A stretch of DNA of 24,075 nt, from assembly GCA_937928195.1 (NCBI GenBank), contig CALEYZ010000046.1:1-24075 (forward strand), in the 5' to 3' direction. Each line of letters starts with the position of its first letter. Position 1 is the stretch's first letter. Below the pieces are notes generated by a model that worked only from the letters and a program-made list of their open reading frames with translations, did no database searches and was not told the origin of the DNA. Shown here piece after piece: positions 7,793 to 14,834 of this stretch. This DNA comes from an uncultured Limnohabitans sp. (GTDB taxonomy: Bacteria; Pseudomonadota; Gammaproteobacteria; Burkholderiales; Burkholderiaceae_C). Position numbers and translations under genes: made by a program.

Positions 7793-8989
7793 ATGTCCAA
7801 CTGGCTTCCTCTTCTTGCAACACTGTCCATTCAAGCCATGGTGGCCATGGCTTTGCTCACCCTCCCCGTCATGGCCCCTGTGGCTGCCAAGGACTTGGCG
7901 GTATCCCCTGCACTGGTGGGCGTCTACGTGGCCCTCACGTATGCAGGTGCCATGTTTGCCAGCCTCAGCGCAGGCACCACTGTCAGTCGTCTAGGGCCGA
8001 TTCGGGTCAGTCAATGGGGCTTGGTGCTTTGCGCAACGGGACTTTGCCTTTGCGCGGTGCCTTGGCTACCGGCCATTGGCTTGGGTGCCTTGTTGATTGG
8101 CCTAGGGTATGGACCAATCACGCCGGCCAGTTCACAAATTTTGGCGAGAACCACACCCCCCGCTCAGATGGCGTTGGTGTTTTCGATCAAACAAACAGGT
8201 GTGCCCGTGGGTGCCATGTTAGCGGGCGCGATCGTGCCATCCCTCATGTTGAGGATCGATTGGCAATGGAGCTTGGTAGCCGTGGCCACGGCGTGCGTGC
8301 TGAGCGCGCTGCTGTCGCAACCGATGCGTGAAGCCATGGACGATTTGCGCCAAGCCAATTTGCCATTTCAAATGGGCACACTCACCACACCACTGCGCAT
8401 GGTCTTGGGGCACCGCGCTCTGACCACCATGGCGGCATGTTCTTTCATGTTTTCCATGGTTCAAATGTCACTGACCACCTATCTGGTCACTTATTTGCAC
8501 GATGACTTGGCCTACGGCATGGTCAGTGCAGGTTTGCTTTTGTCTGTCACGCAAATAGGCGGGATTGGCGGACGCATTGCATGGGGTGTGGTGGCAGACC
8601 GTTGGATGGGGGCGCAAAAAACACTCGCCATGTTGGCCAGCCTGATGGCCATGAGCGCCCTGGCAACCGCGCTGCTGCTGCCTGTTCTTCCCATCTGGGG
8701 CATATGGGCCATCTTGCTGATGTTTGGCGCTTCTGCCATCGGTTGGAACGGTGTTTACTTGGCCGAAGTGGCCAGACAAGCACCCGAGGGAAAGGCCAGT
8801 GTGGCAACCGGTGGGACGCTGGCTTTTACTTTTCTAGGCGTTGTCATTGGGCCCCCTTTGTTTGGCGCGCTGTCTTCAACATTCGGGACATACCGCGCCG
8901 GTTTTTTGGCTTTGGTGGTGACCTCAAGTCTGTGCGCCGGGGTTCTTTACCGGCTTCAACCAAGCGCGCCTAGGCCTGTGCCCGAATAA
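7793..8989 (+). CDS. Major facilitator superfamily transporter
   Basis: A 398-residue inner-membrane protein with about 12 predicted membrane helices. The first helix follows MSNWLPLLATLSIQAMVAMALLTLPV, and an MFS loop 2-3 element appears as TVSRLGPIRVS. The GYGPITPASSQIL helix resembles the CynX/YbfB-like branches of the family. The second half includes GRIAWGVVADRW, equivalent to the loop 8-9 motif. Start ATG has an AGGA Shine-Dalgarno. Its 3' end overlaps the convergent GMC oxidoreductase gene by 20 bases. It diverges from the oxidoreductase gene across 126 bases that hold no promoter I can defend. Substrate unknown. Confidence 0.9.
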   Translation: MSNWLPLLATLSIQAMVAMALLTLPVMAPVAAKDLAVSPALVGVYVALTYAGAMFASLSAGTTVSRLGPIRVSQWGLVLCATGLCLCAVPWLPAIGLGALLIGLGYGPITPASSQILARTTPPAQMALVFSIKQTGVPVGAMLAGAIVPSLMLRIDWQWSLVAVATACVLSALLSQPMREAMDDLRQANLPFQMGTLTTPLRMVLGHRALTTMAACSFMFSMVQMSLTTYLVTYLHDDLAYGMVSAGLLLSVTQIGGIGGRIAWGVVADRWMGAQKTLAMLASLMAMSALATALLLPVLPIWGIWAILLMFGASAIGWNGVYLAEVARQAPEGKASVATGGTLAFTFLGVVIGPPLFGALSSTFGTYRAGFLALVVTSSLCAGVLYRLQPSAPRPVPE

Positions 8990-10577
8990 AGTCGACACCC
9001 TTTTCCGCAATCATGATGGTCGGGGCATTGGTATTGCCAGACACCAGGTGTGGCATGACAGACGCATCAATCACCCTCAAACCCTGCAAGCCGTGCACGC
9101 GGAGTTCGGCATCAACCACAGCCATTGGATCTTGTGCAGGCCCCATTTTGCAGGTGCCAACCGGATGGTACTCCGTGTCTGAATGATCTCTTAAGAAGGA
9201 TTCAACTTGCGCCGGCTCGTTGACATTCAAAGGATAGAGCATGTCACCGCGATAGCTGGCCAAACCATTTGAGGCCATGATGCGCAATCCCATTTGCGTA
9301 CCTTCAATCATGGTTTTCAAGTCGTCTTTGTCTTTGAAAAATGCAGGATCAATCAAAGGTTTGTCCATGGGGTTGCGACTGGCCAAGCACAGGCTGCCGC
9401 GACTCTTTGGCCGCATCAAAGTAACATGCAAGGTATACCCGTGGCCCCAGTGCATTTTGCGTGCGTGGTCATCCACAATACCCGTACACAAAGCCAATTG
9501 GATGTTGGGGTGCGACGCATTGCCTTCAGTGGAAACAAAAGCCTGCGTTTCAGACACATTGGAGGTGATCCAGCCTGTGCGTTGTTGACGCCACTCCCAC
9601 ATGGCCTTGAGCATGTTCCATGTGCCTTTCAAAGAAAATCCCATGGCATCTTTGATTTGACGTGTTTTGTAAATCAAGACCGTCGTGACATGGTCTTGCA
9701 AGTTTTGTCCGACACCAGGCAACTCATGCACCAACGCAATCCCCATGTCTTGCAGATGCAGTGCCGGCCCAATGCCTGACAACATGAGTATTTGAGGCGT
9801 GCCAAATGCGCCGCCCGACAATATGACTTCTTTGCGCGCACGTACTTCGTGGTAAGTGCCATTGACCATGTAGCGAATACCAATGGCACGCTTGCCGTCC
9901 ATCATGACCTGAGTGGCATGCGCATGGGAGATGACTCTCAAATTATCTTGATGACGATGGGGATCCAAATAGGCACGTGCCGCATTCCATCGCTCCCCTC
10001 CCTTCTGCGTGACTTGCCCCGGAGAGACACCGTATTGATGTTCACCGTTGTAATCCAGGTTGAATGGAATACCTTGCTCGTTGCATGCCTGAATAAAGGC
10101 CTTGTTCAAAGGGCTGGGGCTTCGGAGGTAGCTGACATTCAAGGGGCCGCCCACGCCTCTGTAGGCATTGGCCCCAAAGCATTCGTTGTGCTCTGATTTT
10201 TTAAAGTATGGCAACACCTCTTGGTATGACCAGCCCACGTTGCCAAGGGCAGACCAACTGTTGTAATCATGCGGATTGCCTCGGGTGTAAACCATGGCAT
10301 TGATTGAAGAGCTTCCACCCATCACTTTGCCTCGCGGCTGAAAGCCCTTGCGACCATTGAATCCTGCTTGCGCAATGGTGTTGTAACCCCAGCTGTTGAT
10401 GTTCAATGAAGCTGTCGCGGCAAACCCTAAGGGCGCACGGACAAACACAGAATGATCTGGGCCACCGGCTTCTAACAAGCAGACGGTGTACTTTGCATCT
10501 TCGCTTAATCGCCCAGCAACGCAACAGCCCGCCGAGCCGCCGCCCACCACCACATAATCAAATTCTGAATGCGTCAT
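8970..10577 (-). CDS. GMC-family FAD alcohol oxidoreductase (choline/alcohol dehydrogenase-like)
   Basis: A 535-residue flavoenzyme that oxidises alcohols to aldehydes; AlkJ-like alcohol dehydrogenases and choline dehydrogenase are the closest types. FAD-binding VVVGGGSAGCCVAGRL occupies 9-24, the GMC signature 1 PRGKVMGGSSSINAMVYTRG 81-100, signature 2 GGAFGTPQILMLSGIGP 255-271. The active-site pair is likely His471 (HPVGTCKMG) and Asn515 (GNTNAPT). The ATG at 10577 has a GAGG Shine-Dalgarno and lies 4 bases after the stop of the alkylsulfatase-like gene; the longer frame to 10700 lies inside that gene and is rejected. As last gene of the operon, it may oxidise the alcohol released by the upstream hydrolase. 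This link is inference. Confidence 0.93.
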   Translation of the reverse strand: MTHSEFDYVVVGGGSAGCCVAGRLSEDAKYTVCLLEAGGPDHSVFVRAPLGFAATASLNINSWGYNTIAQAGFNGRKGFQPRGKVMGGSSSINAMVYTRGNPHDYNSWSALGNVGWSYQEVLPYFKKSEHNECFGANAYRGVGGPLNVSYLRSPSPLNKAFIQACNEQGIPFNLDYNGEHQYGVSPGQVTQKGGERWNAARAYLDPHRHQDNLRVISHAHATQVMMDGKRAIGIRYMVNGTYHEVRARKEVILSGGAFGTPQILMLSGIGPALHLQDMGIALVHELPGVGQNLQDHVTTVLIYKTRQIKDAMGFSLKGTWNMLKAMWEWRQQRTGWITSNVSETQAFVSTEGNASHPNIQLALCTGIVDDHARKMHWGHGYTLHVTLMRPKSRGSLCLASRNPMDKPLIDPAFFKDKDDLKTMIEGTQMGLRIMASNGLASYRGDMLYPLNVNEPAQVESFLRDHSDTEYHPVGTCKMGPAQDPMAVVDAELRVHGLQGLRVIDASVMPHLVSGNTNAPTIMIAEKGVDFIRAQA

Positions 10578-10581
10578 GAAA

Positions 10582-12555
10582 TTACCTCGTGACAATGGGA
10601 AAATTACCAGGCGCTTTGTCAAGCATGCTAAAGAACAATGCCAAATCGATCTTGCTGCCTTCAATCTGGGTTTGATCTGACAACAACAAGTCCTTGGCAC
10701 CTGCCTGACCCAGTACCATCCGCAAAAAGAAGGGCTGTGTCAAGGTAAGGGTTGCATTGGCATCTCTGTCTGGACTTTTCGGCACAGCGTGGAGCACCGA
10801 ATTCTCCAGTGTCAGGACAAATTTTTGCTTTGTATCTGAAAAAATCAAATTAATTTTGAGCTTCTTGCCTTCTGCTTTTGAGGCATTCACCGAGGCCGCC
10901 ATGGCCTCCAAGAAACGCTCAATCGGTGTTTGACTCAACATGTCGATCAGCCCGTCACGCGACATGCCTTTGTCTGGCACCCCTTCTCGCAACTCCAAGG
11001 CACCCGTCAGGTAAAAATTTCGCCATGCTGACGACTCTGCACTGTAGCCCAGTTGCTCAAAAGTTTGTGCCAGCAAGGCCTTCGCTTGAGAATGATTTGG
11101 CGCGACATAAACGGCATGTTTAAGTAACTCAGCTGCCCAGCGCAGCTCACCTTTGGCGATGGCGTCTTGCGCTGCAACAACGACCTTGTCCACACCCCCC
11201 ATCAAGCTGACGTATTTCTCTGAGGACTGCAAGGCTGGCAGCGGGTCCAAATTGGAAGGATGAGCATCAAACCAGCCCATGTAATATTGATATACAGCCT
11301 TCACATTGTGGCGCACAGTTCCGTAGTAACCACGAACGCTCAAATGCGCATTTAAAGATTTGGGAAGTTGCAGAATTTCGGAAATTTCAGAAGCGTTCAA
11401 ACCTGCATTCATGTGTCGCACGGTTTGGTCATGAATGAATTGGTAAGTATCACGCTGCTTTGCAATGAAATCTTGTATCTGAGCCTTGCCCCAAACTGGC
11501 CAATGGTGCTGATTGAAAACGACTTCAGAATTTTGAACGTGACGCAACGAGTCGTCCAAATAAGACGCCCACTTGTTGGCATCGCGCACCTTGGCTCCTC
11601 GCAAGGTGTACAAATTGTGCAAGGTATGGCCCATCACCTCCGCGCCACAAAAAGCCTTGAAATCTGGCAAGTAGAAAGTGAACTCGGCGGGTGCTTCACT
11701 GCCGGCGGCATTGTGAAACACAAACCGAACACCATCAATGGTCAATGCCTGTTGGTTCAAATGAACGATTGTGTTGGGTGTCAAAATTCCCATCTTGCCA
11801 AAAGCCACGGCCTTGCCAAGGCCGTTGTCAATCAAACCGGTTTCATTTCGAGGCAATCGACTGCCGTACATGAACATGGCTCGTCTCCCCATGGCGGACC
11901 CCAAGAGAATATTCTCACTGGTCGCCTCCTCCATGAACCCAGAGGGCGCCACAATGGGAACTTGCCGTGCCTTGGCTTCTTGCGCACTGATCACCCCTAA
12001 AGCGCCGCCAAAATGATCAGCGTGACTGTGTGTGAACAACAAGCCTGAGATTTTGTGGGGACCTAAATGCTTTCTTGCAAACGCCAACGCAGCGGCCGAA
12101 GTTTCTTGCGCTGTTAACGCGTCCACCACGATCCAACCTGTTTTGCCTTGAATCAAGGTCATGTTGGCCAAATCAAAGCCACGAAGTTGCCAAATACCTT
12201 CTGTGACTTTGAACAAGCCGATCTGATTATTGAGTGTTGCCTGTCGCCATAAACTGGGATTGACTGTCGAGGGGGCATCGCCTTTGACAAAAGCAAATGC
12301 ATCAAAGTCCCAAATAATTTTGCCTTGATCGTCTTTGATCTGGCCACTTGGCGCAGCAATCAAACCCCGTCTTGCATCACTTTTGAGAAGCCAGTCGGAT
12401 TGCTCGGTGACTTCTGAAGAGCCGGTCTGAGACGCAGATTGAGTTGATGTCATTTTTTGACAAGCCGTCAATCCATACACGATCACCCAACAGGTCAATA
12501 CAAAGCACAATCGCTTGAAGGGATGGCCAGCGCGCTTCACCATAAGCTCTTTCAT
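10582..12555 (-). CDS. Alkylsulfatase-like metallo-beta-lactamase hydrolase, predicted lipoprotein
   Basis: A 657-residue member of the SdsA1/BDS1 type III alkylsulfatase family, which cleaves alkyl sulfates to alcohol and sulfate. The metal motif HSHADH is at 176-181. Further candidate ligands are Glu287 or Glu291 in GSEAPAE, Glu306 in CGAEV, and His350/351 in FNQHHWPVWG. After the metallo-beta-lactamase domain come the alkylsulfatase dimerisation region (about 365-510) and an SCP2-like C-terminal domain (about 540-657). The N-terminus has a lipobox, YGLTAC, with Cys32 as predicted lipid anchor. ATG 12555 overlaps the pcp stop (TGATG), so coupling is likely; ATG 12543 is an alternative with a better Shine-Dalgarno. 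The longer frame to 12633 lies inside pcp. Anchoring to a membrane is unusual compared with soluble SdsA1. Confidence 0.92.
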   Translation of the reverse strand: MKELMVKRAGHPFKRLCFVLTCWVIVYGLTACQKMTSTQSASQTGSSEVTEQSDWLLKSDARRGLIAAPSGQIKDDQGKIIWDFDAFAFVKGDAPSTVNPSLWRQATLNNQIGLFKVTEGIWQLRGFDLANMTLIQGKTGWIVVDALTAQETSAAALAFARKHLGPHKISGLLFTHSHADHFGGALGVISAQEAKARQVPIVAPSGFMEEATSENILLGSAMGRRAMFMYGSRLPRNETGLIDNGLGKAVAFGKMGILTPNTIVHLNQQALTIDGVRFVFHNAAGSEAPAEFTFYLPDFKAFCGAEVMGHTLHNLYTLRGAKVRDANKWASYLDDSLRHVQNSEVVFNQHHWPVWGKAQIQDFIAKQRDTYQFIHDQTVRHMNAGLNASEISEILQLPKSLNAHLSVRGYYGTVRHNVKAVYQYYMGWFDAHPSNLDPLPALQSSEKYVSLMGGVDKVVVAAQDAIAKGELRWAAELLKHAVYVAPNHSQAKALLAQTFEQLGYSAESSAWRNFYLTGALELREGVPDKGMSRDGLIDMLSQTPIERFLEAMAASVNASKAEGKKLKINLIFSDTKQKFVLTLENSVLHAVPKSPDRDANATLTLTQPFFLRMVLGQAGAKDLLLSDQTQIEGSKIDLALFFSMLDKAPGNFPIVTR

Positions 12556-13211
12556 CAGTGGTTGGCGCCCATGCCAATTTGGGCATCGACACCTCCCTGC
12601 ACCATGTGCTGAACAAGAGCGCTGATGGCACAACGCAAGGCCTCGGCCAAAGTATCCGTGCTCATACTTGGCAATGAGGCACCCCCTCGGGCAGCAACCT
12701 GCTCAGGCAACAAGGGGACATGCACAAACCCACTGGCAACTCGAGTCTCACGAAGCATGTGTTGCAAACCGTAAAACACCTGATTGCACACAAATGTTCC
12801 AGCCGTTTGTGAGATGGCCACGGGGAACCTGTTGGCCTTCAAATTGGTGGCAATTTTCTTGATGGGCAGTGTTGAAAAGTAGCCGGCAGGTCCATCTAGT
12901 ACAACAGGCACATCCACCGGTTGAGCCCCTGCGTTGTCAGGAATTCTGGCGTCACAAACATTGATGGCAATGCGTTCAATAGAAAAATCACTTCGACCAT
13001 CAGCCTGCCCCAAAGCTACTACCGCATCGGGTTGATGGACGCGAATGGCCTCCGACAAAACCATCAGCGATGAAGCAAATACGCAAGGCAACTGCACTGC
13101 CACCAAACTGGCACCCGAAAGCCATTGTCCATTCAATCGCTGGGCCACTTCCCAAGAAGGATTGAGGGTTTCACCCGCAAAGGGCTCAAAACCTGTGATC
13201 AATATTTTCAA
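12555..13211 (-). CDS. pcp: Pyrrolidone-carboxylate peptidase (pyroglutamyl peptidase I)
   Basis: Cysteine peptidase of family C15 that removes N-terminal pyroglutamate from peptides in the cytoplasm. With a TTG start at 13211 the protein has 218 residues and begins MKILITGFEPFAGE, the standard Pcp N-terminus. An AAGGAG Shine-Dalgarno stands 6 bases upstream of this TTG, which decides the start over the TTG at 13235. The catalytic triad is visible: Glu79 (SIERIAIN), Cys142 (GTFVCNQVFYG) and His164 (FVHVPLLPEQ). Length is normal for the family. It overlaps the next gene by one base (TGATG) and follows the MFS gene by 48 bases. Why a peptidase lies in an alkylsulfatase/alcohol operon is unclear. 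Confidence 0.95.
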   Translation of the reverse strand: MKILITGFEPFAGETLNPSWEVAQRLNGQWLSGASLVAVQLPCVFASSLMVLSEAIRVHQPDAVVALGQADGRSDFSIERIAINVCDARIPDNAGAQPVDVPVVLDGPAGYFSTLPIKKIATNLKANRFPVAISQTAGTFVCNQVFYGLQHMLRETRVASGFVHVPLLPEQVAARGGASLPSMSTDTLAEALRCAISALVQHMVQGGVDAQIGMGANH

Positions 13212-13259
13212 ACCTTGCTCCTTAGAGGATACCAACTGTGACAGAGCGACTGGATTTCG

Positions 13260-14516
13260 TCAAAGTGGCGCATTGGCCACGGAGTGTGAATGCCACAACG
13301 CTTTGCGCCAATGAAACGTCATTCCCAAAGTTAACAACAAGCCCAACGCAGAATACATGAATGCTGTCGCAGCGTAACCGATGGTTTGAACCAGAGGACC
13401 ACTGATCAAAAGACCGATTGGCAACCCCCAAATTGCCAACATGCGCATGCCCATCACACGACCGTGAAATGACTTTTCAGTGGCACGAAGCATGACTGCG
13501 GCCAAGGGCGTCATGCACAAACTTTGGACAAAACCAGTCAACATTAAAATCAACATTCCCACGAGCAAATGCGTGCTGAGGGCAAACAACAAATCGAGCA
13601 CAAACCATGCACAACTGGCCAAAATCATGGTTTGGGCCGCACGTAATTTGAAACGATGGGTACTCAAAGTCAATGATGCCATCAAGCCACCCAAGGCAAA
13701 ACTGGCGCCTAAAAATCCCAAACCTGTTTGATCTGTTGCGTAAATATTCTTAGCCACGTAGGGCAACAATCCGAGTGAAAATGGAAACGCAAGCAGATTC
13801 ACTAAAAAGGCCAAAAACATAGCACCCATCAAAATGGGTTTGTGCCATACGTAGACAAAAGCAGATTTCAAATCATCCAAAACACTGACCGACTTGCCGG
13901 CGGGAAGCGACTCCCCATTGACGTCTTCAACCCCTCTCGACAAGACAAAACTGCAAATGTACAAAAGGCAGATGACCACATACGCAGCCGTCACGCCCAA
14001 ATGCGCGACCAAACCAGCGCCTGCCAGTGCCCCAGCAATCCGTGCCGATTCGGAGGTCATCCTTGAAACACCCAAAGCCCCCATCAATTGATTGGCAGGC
14101 AAGGTTCGCGCAATCAGTGCATTGCGCATCATTTGATCGGAGGGACGAACCATGCCAACCATTGCGGCAACAAGCAAAATTTTCTCGGGCGTGAATGCGT
14201 CGAAATAAGACAAGCAAGCAAGACTCAGAGCCAGCAAAGCATAGATAACTCGAGTGCCCCACAGCATGGTGCGATAACCCATGCGGTCACAAGCAACACC
14301 TAACAAGGGCGAAACCAGGGACCCCAAATACTGAAGCGATCCATATATCACCAGCATCAAAACAGAGCCTGAAGCAGAGAGGATGTACCACCCCAGCACA
14401 ATGGTCTCCATCTCAAACGCCCAGGAGGTTGCCAAGTCGGCTGTCCACTGGAAGCGAAAGCTTCTAACTCGAAACGGATCTCTCCAATTCAGGTTTGAGC
14501 TTGCAGCGGCCGTCAT
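13260..14516 (-). CDS. Major facilitator superfamily transporter (EntS/MFS_3-like)
   Basis: A 418-residue inner-membrane protein with 11-12 predicted helices. The N-terminal WRDPFRVRSFRFQWTADLATSWAFEMETIVLGWYIL is typical of the EntS-like branch, which contains exporters. The loop 2-3 element is GVACDRMGYRTMLW, and the second half carries KSFHGRVMGMRML. It starts 6 bases after the DUF3297 stop and precedes pcp by 48 bases, so it is part of the minus-strand operon. Weak GAG-type Shine-Dalgarno. It could export a product or import a substrate of the operon; sequence alone does not tell. Confidence 0.9.
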   Translation of the reverse strand: MTAAASSNLNWRDPFRVRSFRFQWTADLATSWAFEMETIVLGWYILSASGSVLMLVIYGSLQYLGSLVSPLLGVACDRMGYRTMLWGTRVIYALLALSLACLSYFDAFTPEKILLVAAMVGMVRPSDQMMRNALIARTLPANQLMGALGVSRMTSESARIAGALAGAGLVAHLGVTAAYVVICLLYICSFVLSRGVEDVNGESLPAGKSVSVLDDLKSAFVYVWHKPILMGAMFLAFLVNLLAFPFSLGLLPYVAKNIYATDQTGLGFLGASFALGGLMASLTLSTHRFKLRAAQTMILASCAWFVLDLLFALSTHLLVGMLILMLTGFVQSLCMTPLAAVMLRATEKSFHGRVMGMRMLAIWGLPIGLLISGPLVQTIGYAATAFMYSALGLLLTLGMTFHWRKALWHSHSVANAPL

Positions 14517-14522
14517 CTGAAC

Positions 14523-14771
14523 TCAAGCATAGAAGGCCTCAACCTTGCCTTTGAGTTTGATCATTAAGGGATTACCCTTGCGATCCAAAGTTTTGCCAGC
14601 AGGCACCTTCACCCAGCCCTCGCTGATGCAGTATTCCTCGACGTCATGGCGATCTTTGCCATTGAATCGGATACCGATATCGTGTTCAAACACGGCGGCC
14701 ACATGGAAGGGGCTGCGAGGATCGATGGAGAGATGGTCGGGTAACGCAGGGCGTGAGTTTGTGTCGCTCAT
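14523..14771 (-). CDS. DUF3297 family protein
   Basis: A small 82-residue protein of unknown function, widespread in proteobacteria. Conserved family segments are clear: LPDHLSIDPRSPFH (10-23), IGIRFNGKDRHDVEEYCISEGWVKV (33-57), and GKTLDRKGNPLMIKLKGKVEAFY (59-81). It is probably cytoplasmic: no signal or membrane segment. It is the first gene of the minus-strand operon, diverging from the DUF1800 gene. No convincing Shine-Dalgarno precedes the ATG, so the message may be leaderless or have a short leader. Confidence 0.9.
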   Translation of the reverse strand: MSDTNSRPALPDHLSIDPRSPFHVAAVFEHDIGIRFNGKDRHDVEEYCISEGWVKVPAGKTLDRKGNPLMIKLKGKVEAFYA

Positions 14772-14774
14772 GTT

Positions 14775-14803
14775 TTGGCAATGACTAAAAATCAGAATAG
14801 ACT
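14775..14803 (+). promoter_or_regulatory. Candidate sigma70 promoter for the DUF1800/DUF1501/hydrolase operon
   Basis: TTGGCA at 14775-14780 (five of six to consensus), a 17-base spacer, then TAGACT at 14798-14803 (four of six). The predicted transcript starts near 14810, just upstream of the ATG at 14835, which supports that start over ATG 14781. The site also covers the start region of the divergent DUF3297 gene, so the two operons may share control here. Confidence 0.45.
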
Positions 14804-14834
14804 GGAATTCTCCAACATTTCGGGGTTAATTTGC

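Noticed and set aside
7667..7834. N-terminal extension of the nitroreductase gene
   Set aside because: The extension overlaps the divergent MFS start, is rich in Cys/Lys without domain similarity, and the internal ATG 7666 gives the family N-terminus.
10578..10700. N-terminal extension of the GMC oxidoreductase
   Set aside because: It lies within the upstream gene, and ATG 10577 with GAGG Shine-Dalgarno directly precedes the FAD motif.
11368..12000. Plus-strand open frame of 210 codons inside the alkylsulfatase-like gene
   Set aside because: Antisense to conserved metallo-hydrolase coding sequence; no plausible ribosome site or family.
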